A stretch of 64,000 bases of DNA from Lasiosphaeria ovina (taxonomy: Eukaryota; Ascomycota; Sordariomycetes; Sordariales; Lasiosphaeriaceae): the NCBI GenBank assembly GCA_033439765.1, contig JAULSN010000002.1, positions 2,728,001 to 2,792,000 of the forward strand, in the 5' to 3' direction. The notes beneath the pieces are model-generated. The model did no database searches and was not told the DNA's origin. It worked only from the letters and a program-made list of their open reading frames with translations. Within the stretch, counting starts at the first letter, position 1. Each line of letters opens with the position of its first letter. Shown here piece by piece: positions 34,025 to 45,202 of this stretch. The position numbers and the translations under genes were made by a program.

Positions 34025-37000
34025 ATGCTAGACCCAACCGCCGAGGGGGGGGTGTCTCCTCGCTCCGCCTCGCAGACCTCGCAGCCATCCCGGACCAGCA
34101 CCAAGACGCACGAGATTGCGCCGAGCGCCGCCGCCTCTGGCAACACCCCCGACATGTCCGACGACGAGTCGGTAGATTCGTCGCCGCATGAGCATGGGTC
34201 CCCCGGCAAGTCAGAGTCGGAAGGCCCGCCCGGCGGCTCCTCTGAGACGCAAAATATGCCGCTACAGAAGCGCCGCCGCGTCACGAGAGCGTGCGACGAG
34301 TGCCGGAGGAAAAAGATCAAGTGCGACGGCAAGCAGCCATGCACGCACTGCTCGGTGTACAGCTACGGTAACACGACCTCCTTTCCCTCCGTCGACTAGC
34401 CCTCTACGCCCTCTGTCCCCCGAGCTAACCGGCTCCTAGAATGCACGTACGACAAGCCATCTAATCGCCGCAGGAACCCTGCACCGCAGTACATCGAGGC
34501 CTTGGAGACGAGGCTCCAGCGCGCCGAGGCCCTGCTGCGCAAGTTCATGCCCGATGTTGACCTGACCGACCCAAACTTGGACCCGGCCGTCCAGCAAGAG
34601 TTCCGCAACCGGGAGCAGGCGAGGGTCCAGGCCATGAAGATCAAGATGGAGGCAGCCAAGGAAAACGGGAACCAAGACGCCCAGATCATGTCCATGATCG
34701 AGACCATTGGCCAGCTCGACATCACCGACGGCGGCGAGTCCGACTTTCACGGTATCTCCTCGGGTGCCGTTTTCCTCAGGCGGATGAAGGAGCACTTCCA
34801 GGGGCTGTTGGGAAACGACTACCGCATTCCCTTTCTCCCTCGGCCGTCTCGGCCCGTTGGCATGTTCAGTCTTGATTCCCCGAGATCCAATGCCGATTCA
34901 GTCTGGGACATTTCCGCGGTTCCGAATATCAACGAGCTCCCGCCCAAGGAGAAGGTGCTCAAGCTCTGCCACTACGCTCTAAACTGCGCCACGTGCCTCT
35001 TGCGTGTCGTACACGCTCCTTCGTTTTACGACTCGCTCGACAGGCTCTACGACACGCCGCAGGAATCATGGGGAGGCGAGGACCGCAGGTTCTTGGGCCT
35101 GTTGTACTCGGTCATGGCGCTTGGCTGCATGTACAACGTGACCGAGGACCAACCCTCGAAGCCCCCTGTCACGCACAAATCGGCGATGGAAGAAGGGTGA
35201 GACTCCCACGCCAGCTCCATGTCACTGTCTTCGTCTATTTCTAACAACAGTTCAAAGTATAAAATACTACGCTTCCGCTCGGTTGATTATGCAAGACGTT
35301 GCGGAATGCCGAGACATGACCTCGTTGCAGGGGCTTGTGTTTATGATCCTCTTCCTACAGGCGACGTCCAACATTAGCGGTTGCTACGCGTTTATCGGCA
35401 TTGCTCTTCGCTCTGCCCTGCGCATGGGCCTCCACCGCCATTTGTCGCACGCCAAAATAACACCCATCGAAGACGAGACGAGACGGCGGGTATTCCACGT
35501 CGTTCGGCACCTCGATACATATGTATCGGCTATCCTGGGGTTTCCGCTGCTGCTTCACGATGACGATATCGACCAGCCCGCGCCCACCGAGGTCGACGAC
35601 GAGTTCATTACGCGAACTGCCATCCTGACGCCCCCGCCGGGCACTCCGTCCTTTTTCCAAGCCTTTAACGCGCACAACAAGCTCATGGCGATTTTATCCA
35701 AAGTTGTCAAGCATATATACCCTCTCAAGGGGGTCGAGGAGTGTGTTATGAATGGCGATCGCCCGAACGCAACTTACATGATCGGCTATTCCCGGATCAA
35801 GGAAATCGAACGAGAGCTTCACGAATGGTACGAGCAGCTTCCAGTGCACTGGAGGCCGAATCCCGATGGCCATATCGAAGTAATACGGTATGTGAAGTTG
35901 GCAGCCAGGATCTTCTTTGGCGACGAAGAAGGCGGAATATACAACCCCTTTAACCCTCTGTTGAAATTTACCCCCTACCCGAGCTCTCTATGCTGTGATG
36001 CTGACACACTAGACGCGCAGAGTCCGGACACTATTACGATTTGCTTATGCGCATGTCCAAATGATGCTCTACAGACCGTTCCTCCATTACGTTTCGCCGC
36101 GGTTGACTGCGGGAAAAAAGATTGATGATCGCTACTACAACTGCGCTGCGGCGGCCATCAGCATCTCCCGAAACATCGTCCACATCGGCATAGAGATAAA
36201 AAAGCAGGCCGTATTGATCGGGCCCTATTGGTTCATCCTATATGCGGAATTTTTTGCCATTCTGTCTCTGGTCTTCTATGTCTTGGAGAACCCTGACAAG
36301 CCGGGGTCGTCGGAAATTCTGGCGGACGCGCGAGCTGGCAGAGATGTGATTGCGAGTCTCGCACAGCGCAGTCTGGCCGCAGACCGCATAACAAATGCGC
36401 TCAATGTAAGTTTTTGAATGACGTATGATCTTTGACGGTGTGGTGCTAACGACGGCTTGAAGCCCCTATTCGAGCAACTGCCGGAGCGTCTAAAAAAGGT
36501 GACGACGCGGCCAGTACCTACAAAGAAGAGATCGCATCCAGTCCCCGGATCGAAGGCGGGAACCACGCCTCTACCAGCCCACCCTAGGCGGCAAGATAGC
36601 ATTTCGCAGAGGAGGTCGGATGAAATGGCTCGCCCCAGCACGGGGGCCGGCCGAGGCGGAGGGCCGGCTCTCGGTCACGGCGTGTCGTTTGACGCGATGG
36701 GGCTACAGCAGAATAATGTAGCTGGAGCGAACTATGGGCCTAATCTCCACGATATTCTGCCGGCGGACGTGATAATGGTAGCGACGGGCTCTGACTCGAG
36801 CAACGCGTCTGGAACGGTGCACCGGCAGCTTCAAGGTCTCGCCCCAGCGCAGGCGCCTGGCGCCGCTGTCAACCCGTTGTACAAGCTGGATGCCATGATG
36901 TTCCCCTCGAGCGATCCGTTTGCCTACCCGAACCAGCCCTTGATGGAGCCGGCCAACTCGCGGCAGGGTCGGGGAGGGTTCCATGGCGGGGGAGGCCACG

Positions 37001-37341
37001 GGCATGATGGGATGCAGTTTTACATGCCGAACATATACGACGACATTGAGGGCCAGATACTTGGGCCGGTTCCGCCGTACCTCCTGCAGCAGAGTCAGAT
37101 TCACGCGGGGTTAGACCCTGCGTCGCAGATGTACACGTCCAACCTGCTCACGATGCAGCAGGAGCACGGTGCACGAGAGCACCACGGCCACCACGGCCAC
37201 AACAACCACCAACAGGGCCAGCACCCACATGCGCAGCAGCTGGGCCAGCACCAACAGAGGGATGTCATGGACGGCGTGCTAGCGGACGCCGGCTTCCAGG
37301 GCGACTGGGAAGACATCCTTGGCCATGGACCATACCGATAG
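34025..37341 (+). CDS. Zn2Cys6 transcription factor (Asg1/ClrA-type zinc cluster)
   Basis: Nuclear DNA-binding regulator. Exons 34025-34367, 34440-35196, 35258-35887, 36021-36405 and 36463-37341 give 997 residues. Residues 90-116 form the binuclear cluster C-x2-C-x6-C-x5-C-x2-C-x6-C; its last Cys appears only after intron 1 is removed. The linker ([20 protein letters not shown]) leads into a coiled coil. The fungal-specific regulatory domain follows, with [20 protein letters not shown] and [10 protein letters not shown]. The intron-2 acceptor at 35257 was preferred to the AG at 35250 because only it keeps the frame ([12 protein letters not shown]). The tail is Gln/His/Gly-rich. The cluster looks most like yeast Asg1 and, from memory, the cellulose regulator CLR-1/ClrA; I cannot decide between these, so give no symbol. 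Confidence 0.9.
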
Positions 37342-39473
37342 CCTGACCATAACCTCGTCGCAGCGGAGACTAAACCACGGGGAGCGAGTCTGATGGGGTG
37401 GTCTAGCGGCCAGGACTGTTGGGTACTAACCGTCTTAAAACGGGATTTATACTATGATCGGCAGTGGTTGAGCGATTCTCCTGGCGCGACTCCCGACTAC
37501 CGAGGCAACGCTATGAAGTACGGGCTTGATTTGGATGGAATAAACACGGCCGCTAAGCATATGGTTGGTTAAGGATGGGGTGGGAGGTAGGGGAAAGGAA
37601 GTGAGGGGTGCGAGTCAGCAAGTTCTGGTGATTATCGACTGATACCCCAAAAGAGAGAGGAAGAAAAGAGCCTTAGGAAACAGAGGAAGAGAGCGAATGG
37701 AAGGGGAAGGGAGGGAAAGGAGAGGGGGGGCGGCTTTGTTTTCGGTCGCCATATACCTAAGGTACCTGGTCAACGGCCGGGCAAACCGCTTCTTCCACCA
37801 TGTATCGACTCTTCTACTTGGCTCGATTCAGGTTCTCAACAGAGGACACTATGTACACGAAAAGGGATGGAATACATGCAGATTCTGGTACAAGAAAGAC
37901 TAAAGGCGCCGTTTACCGGCGGGACATGGAAAGGCGAGGGCGCCTGACTCGGGGCTAAGGTACCTTACCTTGCTTACCTAGTGATGGTGGCGAGAAAAGA
38001 GTAAGTGGTCGCCCAAGACACGCCCTCAGTCATGTCAATCAATTTCAGGCACGGCGCGCCCTTGGGACGATGACAACGACGACGGGTTAGATTGCTGCTG
38101 GGCAGGCGCGACAGGTATGTACCAATGATCCAGGCCAAGATGGACGACTTGATTGATGATACGTAGCGGCCAGCGAGAGACGGGTGCACCGGTCCACAAT
38201 CGCAGCGCCCTAACTTTTAACTTTGTCGGCTTGTCTAGCGGAAGGCGCTGTCGACCGGCCCGCCGCTGAAGGCCTGCAGCCCACCCAAGTAGCCTCTTTT
38301 CAATGAATGCGCATGCATGCGCGCCAACAAAAGAGAAAAGAAAAGCACACTGGAATTGAGAAGACGAACCTGAGGAGCAGTTCAGTACTCCTGCTCCAAG
38401 TACTTACATCTTAGCTGCCTGCCTTGGATACATAGGCGCAGTGCAGCGCAGCGCAGCTAAGTAATTATGGGCTAATACCGCGACTAAAATAGCCACGGCC
38501 GATAAACTCAGGTGCCGTGTCTAATTAGTCGACTAGTTGCAAACTCTTGCCTCGCTACTAAGTAGCATGTGCCACAGACGACATTCTCAGCTGCGCGGCC
38601 GGATATAACCACTCCTACCTACGTACCTTCCTCAAGTCCAAGCTGTGTTGGACGTATTGTATGTGCAATACATGCATACAGTACCTTCCGAGGTTGACAG
38701 ACGGAGTACAGTTCTGACTCGTTCCACGTTTCCTTCTCTTTCGAATTCGGCCATTCCGTCTTCGGTTATCTGCTGCATCTACTTAACCTCCTTCACCAAC
38801 GTCCAGGCAAGTTTGCATCGAGATACTGGGGTGTTGTTGCCTACAGACTGGACTTTGAAGAGCCCGTTTAATTGGAGGAATTCCTGTCTCGTTGATCCCA
38901 AAGCAGACCACACTAGACCGAATCCATTTGTGGATGACTGAGACAAAGGGGCAAAGTCACTCCTACAACCGAGGAGGTAGATAACGCTTTCCTCGTCCAT
39001 CGCTCGCGGCAGCCAGGTGGTGGGTCGGGGTCGTTCGTTTATGACCGTTTGTAACACGCAACTTCACGACAACAACCGACCTTATCTTCCCTACGGCCTA
39101 CAACGCTCCTCACTCACCTAAACCAGCGTGCCTTGGAATTGACCAACGGTTCGAGGCAATTCCCTATCCACACGGAGCACGGAATAGGCGCCGAGCTTCC
39201 CCTTCCCCCCCACACGAACGCCCCGTATCCATCGGAGCCCGAAGCCCCTCTCGGGACAAGCCCCTTCTTCCCCTCCATCCGTGGCCCGACCTCACTTTGA
39301 GTTGGATTGTGATCCGGCAGCTCCGCCTCCCGATTTCCAAATCCCCCTCGCCAACCACGCCGCTACCGTCCCCGCATTTCCGCCATCTTAACCTTGGTGC
39401 ACGCCACCGAGTATCCATTAGGCGCCTCCCCAGCAAGTCGTCTCGCAAAGGCAAACCGCCAACCCCCAAAAAG
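37342..39473. other. Intergenic region
   Basis: 2.1 kb between two plus-strand genes. TACCT tracts occur near 37960-37980 and 38617-38635, and a GCGCA repeat near 38440-38457. The final 400 bases are C-rich promoter-like sequence. No gene is seen. Confidence 0.7.
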
Positions 39474-41545
39474 ATGGAGGTCGATCACGACTTGGTCGTC
39501 GTGGACGAGTTTGATGCGCTGTTTGTGGCCTATTATTTATTATTTCATCCCCTTGGCCTCTTACCAATGGCAAAACAATTCTAACTTTTTTTGTCGCACA
39601 CGCCCTGCAGAGCAATCGAGGTCAAGGTTCCCTTTAAACCCGCCTCGCCCGGAGCACTCCCGGCAGCTCGGGAGAAGAGCCCTCCCTCTCTGTCAGACAA
39701 GGACAGGCTCAGGATAAAGAAGCAGCACAGTGACGCCTGGCTGACCGACAAGGAGAAGCTCGGAAAGTATCCAGGTAACATTGCTCCTCCCCAATTTTGG
39801 TTATCAAGTATAGTACGTACACATGTTGACACGTTTCTCTCGCGAAATCTTGCAGCCAAGGCACACGCCCGGAAAGTAGCAAAGAAGCTCGGCGTGCAGA
39901 GCGGCCTCATTTTTCTTCCCGGCCAGGATGAGAAGCTGTATGAGGAGTCCGATGAGGGCCCCGAGTTTCGTCAACGTCGACAGTATGTGCTCCCTCGAGT
40001 CTCTACCCGGCCCGAGTCTCCGCATCGGGGCGAGTTGCGCGAGAGGCCCCTTTTCTGACATCCCACGTGTGATAGCTTTTTCTACCTCTCCGGGGCTGAT
40101 TTCCCTGGATGCTCCCTCACCTATGACATCGCCCGTGACCATCTCATCCTCTGGATCCCTCATTGGGAGCCGAGGTATATCCTGTACAATGGCAGCCCGC
40201 CGAGCATCGACGACTGCAAGGCCGAGTCTGAAGTCGACGATGTACGCATCGCCAGTGGCCTCGACAAGTTTCTGTACATGGCCCTAGCGCCAGGGAGTAC
40301 TCTGTTTGTCTTGAACCCCGATCAGACCCCCAAGCTCGGCTCTACCAAGGGCGTCGTGAACATCGACACTGTGAAGTTGAAGCCTGCCATTGAAGCCGCC
40401 CGCGTTATCAAGGACGACTACGAGGTTGCCATGATCCGGCGTGCAAACTCCGTATCGGTATGTTAGCTACCGGTGTCTCCCCTCTAGCCCCTTTACTAAA
40501 GCGTTCCCTTAAATAGAGCGCTGCACACAGGGCAGTACTGGCGCGTCTCAAGAAGCTCTCCAACGAGCGCGAAATAGACGCTATCTTCCGTGGCTTCTGC
40601 ATCGCCCAGGGCGCCAAGCGCCAGGCTTATGGCATCATCGCCGGCAGTGGCGTCAACGCGAGCACATTGCACTACAACGCCAACAACTCACAGCTGGACG
40701 GGCGGCAGGTTGTCGTGCTTGACGCCGGCGCCGAGTGGAATTGCTACGCCTCGGACATTACGCGCACATTCCCCATCTCGGGCACCTGGAGCCCCGAGGC
40801 CGCCGCGGTCCACTCGGTTGTTGAGCGCATGCAGAACGAGTGCATCCAGCGTATCAAACCCGGTGTTTTTTATTATACGCTGCACCTGCACGCCTGCATC
40901 GTCGCCGTGACCGAACTGCTGCGCCTCGGCATCCTCCACGGTGGTACCACCGCCGATATCTTCAACAGGGGCACCGTCGCCGCCTTCTTCCCCCACGGCC
41001 TCGGCCATCATGTTGGTCTTGAGGTGCACGACGTCACGGGCTCTGAGAAGTTGTTGATGGGCTCAGGTACGGGAGCCTCGGGGAAGAGAAAGCGCGCGTC
41101 AAAGCGGGAGTGGGTGAGCCCCGAGATGCTAGCTTACATGTATCGCGACGCTGTCAACATACCTTCCGCATGTAGCGGCCGCCAGAAGCTGGCCAAGAAC
41201 ATGGTTGTCACCATTGAGCCGGGCATGTGAGTTTTCTCTCTTCTTTTCATCTTCCACTACCTGCCTTCTCTCTGTCCTTTTTGAGGAATGGTAGAGCGTG
41301 AAATCAGAAACTGACAAATCCCCAAAAGCTACTTTTGCCGCGAATACATCGAGTCCGTCTTCCTTACCAACCCCCTTCACTCCAGGTTCATCAACACCAA
41401 GGTTCTCGACCGCTACTATCCGGTTGGCGGCGTGCGCATCGAGGACTGCATCCTCGTCACCGACGACGGCTACGAGAATCTCACCTCCGCCCCCAAGGGC
41501 GACGATATGCTCCGCGTTATCAACTCAGGCTCCGCTGCCGCGTGA
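39474..41545 (+). CDS. pepP: Xaa-Pro aminopeptidase (M24B metallopeptidase)
   Basis: Removes N-terminal residues next to proline in peptides; cytosolic, dinuclear-metal enzyme. Six exons, 39474-39520, 39611-39774, 39856-39982, 40076-40457, 40517-41226 and 41329-41545, encode 548 residues. Introns are 90, 81, 93, 59 and 102 bp; the first uses a GTTTGT donor. The aminopeptidase-P N-domain ([17 protein letters not shown]) precedes the pita-bread catalytic domain. Metal ligands are visible: [20 protein letters not shown] (two Asp), [12 protein letters not shown] (His), VTIEPGIYF (Glu) and VRIEDCILV (Glu). A basic insertion ([14 protein letters not shown]) lies between the His and the first Glu. 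No targeting peptide is seen. All five ligands are present, so it should be active. Length fits fungal prolidase-like aminopeptidases. Confidence 0.94.
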
Positions 41546-42818
41546 GATGCGCTGAGGATGGCGGGCTGAGTGCGCGGTGTGTGTGTGTGTGTGTGTGTAG
41601 ATGGGTTGAATTGCAAGACAGTGAGGGTCCTGCGGTCAGCTCGGTGGAGTGCAGTGTTTGCGAGATCTGTTTATTTTTCCTTCTTTACGAAAAGATGACT
41701 CGATATTGGTTGGGCAGCGAATGGAATGGATGCGCTGGATTCATGGCTGAAACAGAGACGATTGGCTTTTGTTTTTTTACTCTTTTTTGAAAGGATTGGT
41801 GTATTGGAGGTGGCATACCCCATTCTCATGGATGGACGAGTTTTCAAGCAAGGCGGTAGGATATCTAGGTATCTATCTTGGGCATTTGGAATTTAGTTTG
41901 AGTGGTGTTTACAGAAGACTTGAGTTTGCAATTGCCTGTGGCTATTTCGTTATTTATTCCAACCTGGTAAGAGTAACTCTCCTGTCTTGATGTGGTTTCC
42001 TCTGGGCCAGGAAGTTACCTAGCTGTTCGGGTGGGCTATGTCCCTGGTAGTTCTCTATTTACGTGTCAAATGCATGCGGCGACAAAGCGACAACAGTGAA
42101 ATAATAAGGGGGTCTAGGAAACAGCGCGTGATATACATAATATTGGATGGATGGATGGATGAAGCAAGGGATATGAAACAAGGTGCTGATCAGCTAGGAA
42201 GGAAGTAGAAGGGATGAAAAATGAAGAGGAAAATAAAGAAGGTTTTATACTTTATGCTTAAATCCCTATCGAACTTTAAAAGGGGGGATTTGTATTTTCT
42301 ACCCTAACTAACCCTCTTTCTATACTCACGCCGTTCGTCCGATCTCAATCAAGTAGGTCACTCCACATAAACCAGCAAGGAAAAAAAAAACCAGAAAAGA
42401 AAAATAGAAAACAATAAACAATAAACAATAAGCCGGGGGACTTCAAGTCAGAGGCGGGGGAAGGAACCTGAGATAAAACCGAGGAAAGACTCGAGTCGCT
42501 AGAACAAAACAAAAAAGCACCACACACGATGCACGAATATAAAATCTCTTTTTTTCATCTTTCAATAAGAAAAAGAAATGACATAAACAGAAAAAAAAAC
42601 GCCATGCTGTTGTAGGTCTCAACCCCCTTTCATACCTTTCTTTCTTTGTATATACATTCACCCATTCATTCCTTCACACGAAAAAAAAAAAAAAAACAAT
42701 AGCCACTTCCCGCAAAGAGAAATCGGAAAACCCACCATATATAAACTCCGTGAAATAGCATGCCCCCATTAGTTTCTAAAAAAACCCACCCAACCTGGAA
42801 ACAACAGAAGGTTGTGAA
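41546..42818. other. Convergent spacer pepP/lectin
   Basis: 1.3 kb, AT-rich, with (TG)n at 41577-41598, (GGAT)n at 42145-42161 and a poly(A) run at about 42679-42695. No gene seen; holds both 3' UTRs. Confidence 0.75.
41577..41598. repeat. (TG)n microsatellite
   Basis: Eleven TG units starting about 30 bp after the pepP stop codon, in the probable 3' UTR. Confidence 0.9.
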
Positions 42819-43401
42819 TCAGAGATACTTCTTGGGCGAGGATTTCCTGCGCTTGTAGTAGACGTACGCGGCGGCGAGGAGGAGCTGGGAGCCGACGACG
42901 ACGAGAATGAGGCGGGTGTGGCGGGGGGCGGTGGCGGTGACGTGGGAGGCAAGGGTGTCGTGCTGGTCCGAGACGTGGTACTTGATGGCGTTCTCCGAGT
43001 CGCGCAGCTTGGCGGCGAGGTCGCTGCGCAGGGCGCGCGTCTCCTTCTCGAGGCCGGCGAGGCGGGCGTCGAGGGCGTCGAGGCGCGCCTCGAGCGTGCG
43101 CGCTGGCGCGACTAGGCCTTTCAGCTCGCCCAGCATAATCGACAGCTCCTCCTGCCGCTGCTCGCCGACCGAGTTGACCTGCGCCACGGCCCGGAAGATG
43201 CTCGACAGGTGGTGGTTGACGCTCTGGAGCCGGTTGTGTAGGTCCTCGAACTGCGCCTTCTGGTTCGAGATCTTGGCCGCCTCCTGGTCTGGGATCACCG
43301 TGTCAAACGGGTCCTCGACTTGCCCCGACCGGCCAAATGTCATGCGGGGCATCTTTGGTGGCGGCGGCGATTGCTGCTGCTGCTGTTGCTGCTGCTGCTG
43401 T

Positions 43402-43432
<31 letters not shown>

Positions 43433-44312
43433 TGTCGTCGGCGGTGTAACCCTGACCCGCCGTATTGTCCTGCTGCTGAGCGTGGTGATTGTCCTCGCTC
43501 AGCACCACCAGCTTGAACACCTCAAACGAGTCCGGGTTGTCGGCCGAGGCGGCCGTGACGCCAAAGCTGTAGCCGCTGGGGAGGCGGATCCTGTCGCTCT
43601 CGAAGCACAGGCGACTGTCGACCTCGACGCGGAAATTGGTCTCGGAGTGGCGCATCTTGATCTGCGAGGGGCGGCCCAGGTTGCGGTACGAGAACTGGCA
43701 GTGACCAAAGGCCAGGTTGTCGGGGGTGTGGTGCGACTTGAAGTCGGTGGTGCCGTCGTTGAGGAAGCCGCGGATCATGCCGCCGGACCCGCCGTGCTGG
43801 TCGACGACGAGCGCCAGGCCCTCGAACCTGCCCACCGTGTAGATGCTGCCCGACCCAATCGAGTGGGCGCCGTCGCGCGCGAGCCAGATGTTCAGGTTGC
43901 CGCCGCCGCGCTCCTGGCCGTTGGCCCGGAACTCGACATCGGCGATCCAGTTCTGGTGCGGCAGCGACCTGTCGCCCCAGATGGCGCCGCGTTGGTTCCC
44001 CGGCGCCGGCGGCGTCAGGATGACCTTGTTGGAGAGCAGCTCGGGCACGTTGGGGCGGCCTTGGAGGGAGAAGTTGGGCACCGTGCTAGATCCTTCGGGA
44101 GCTATCCTGCAAGGGAGGTAAGAGGCGGGTGTTAGCTGTCTCTGTTCTTTACGAAGTACCTCCTCTTGTTTCTCGCATGCCAGTCACCAATTGCAAAAAG
44201 GGGGTAATGCATACCTGTTTCCAAAGCCGAAACTGAGGTCATTGACGAGATACTGAGCGTGCGCCTGGGCTAAGCTGGCCACAAGCACGGCAATGCTCGA
44301 CGGCGTGCGCAT
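42819..44312 (-). CDS. L-type lectin cargo receptor (Emp47/ERGIC-53-like)
   Basis: Type I membrane lectin cycling between ER and Golgi that helps glycoproteins leave the ER. Exons 44312-44215 and 44106-42819 (108 bp intron) encode 461 residues. A signal peptide (MRTPSSIAVLVASLAQAHAQ) is followed by the L-type lectin domain, about residues 25-250: SLQGRPNVPELLSNKVILTP, LNIWLARDG, GLALVVDQHGGSGGMIRGFLNDG and YSFGVTAASADNPDSFEV. A run of about 20 glutamines and a Pro stretch link it to a coiled coil (about 300-400), then one transmembrane segment (LILVVVGSQLLLAAAYVYY) and a basic tail ending KKYL, a KKXX COPI retrieval signal. It diverges from alg8, another glycoprotein-pathway gene. Emp46/47 or Uip5 paralogues cannot be separated by eye. 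Confidence 0.93.
43371..43432. repeat. CTG/TTG trinucleotide array encoding polyGln
   Basis: About 20 consecutive glutamine codons (CAG/CAA mixed) on the minus strand, in the linker between lectin domain and coiled coil. The mixture of CAG and CAA interrupts the repeat and should slow slippage. Confidence 0.92.
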
Positions 44313-45162
44313 GGTGGGCGGCCGTCGTCTTGTGCAAAGCTACTAAGTTCAAGGCAGTATCTCGAGCAGCTTCAACAATTGACGGAAACTGCGTCACCGC
44401 AAATTTGGAAGGATTGAGGGGGTCCTCGCTGCCGAAACTAGGAAGAAAGAGTGTAGAACAATGTCTCGGCTCCAGGGAGGGTTGGCACGGAATACTGGCA
44501 GCCTTTCGGTGGCGGCGCCTGGTGTGTCGTGTGTCGGTTGAGGACACTTTGCACCTCGTTAACCACCGCGGCCGGCTGAAGGTGGAGAACTAAATCGCAG
44601 GTTGCAGCACGTTCAAGCTGCGACACTAATGCAACAACAAAAAGATATAAAAAAATAAACACAAAAAGGGGGTATCTTTCTAAAAGGCGCAAAAAATTAG
44701 TTGACTCTGCTTTGTACAATTGTCAATTCTCGCGGGCGCCAAAACGGAGAGAAGTAGGAATGCGGCCAGGTTGCGCGTGCTCTCTCTGCGACTCTGACAA
44801 TGTCTTGGACACGCTTTCAGCCTTGACAAGAGACCACCTTAGCTTTGCGCCCCCTGCAGAAGCTCCGTTGGCGGGAGCTTCCTGGTCCCAAGCGAGCGAG
44901 CCCAGGTGGAGACTCTGAGCAGGGGTCTCGTCTCTTGTGGGTTGCGGGGAAAGCATTGATTGTGATTGTGGCTTGCCGGCGCAGTGGCGCATGTGGATGA
45001 AACAGTGCAATTGACAGTTAAATGCGACTAAAGCCACGGTTTGTTCCTATGTAGCTGTCATCCACTCTCCACGCCCCACTTCAGCTCCGGTTCGCCGTGA
45101 CCCGTCAACAACCAAACCTAGAGGCCAAAGACGAGCGTTTGCGGCAGCCCCGACATGTCTCG
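44313..45162. promoter_or_regulatory. Divergent promoter, cargo lectin/alg8
   Basis: 850 bp between start codons of two early-secretory genes. The middle is AT-rich (about 44620-44700). I did not find a convincing unfolded-protein-response element. Includes the overlapping uORF of alg8 at its right end. Confidence 0.6.
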
Positions 45163-45202
45163 ATGGCCGAGACATACCCTTCCCTCGCGCAATGCGCGAT
45201 AG
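45155..45202 (+). promoter_or_regulatory. Overlapping uORF at alg8
   Basis: A 15-codon ORF starts at ATG 45155 and ends at TAG 45202, overlapping the alg8 ATG at 45163 in another frame. The uORF start has G at -3, while the alg8 start has T at -3, so scanning ribosomes could favour the upstream ATG and lower Alg8 output. Confidence 0.45.

Noticed and set aside
43320..44135. 271-codon plus-strand ORF over the lectin gene
   Set aside because: PolyLeu and Val/Ala-rich shadow of the polyGln-encoding strand.
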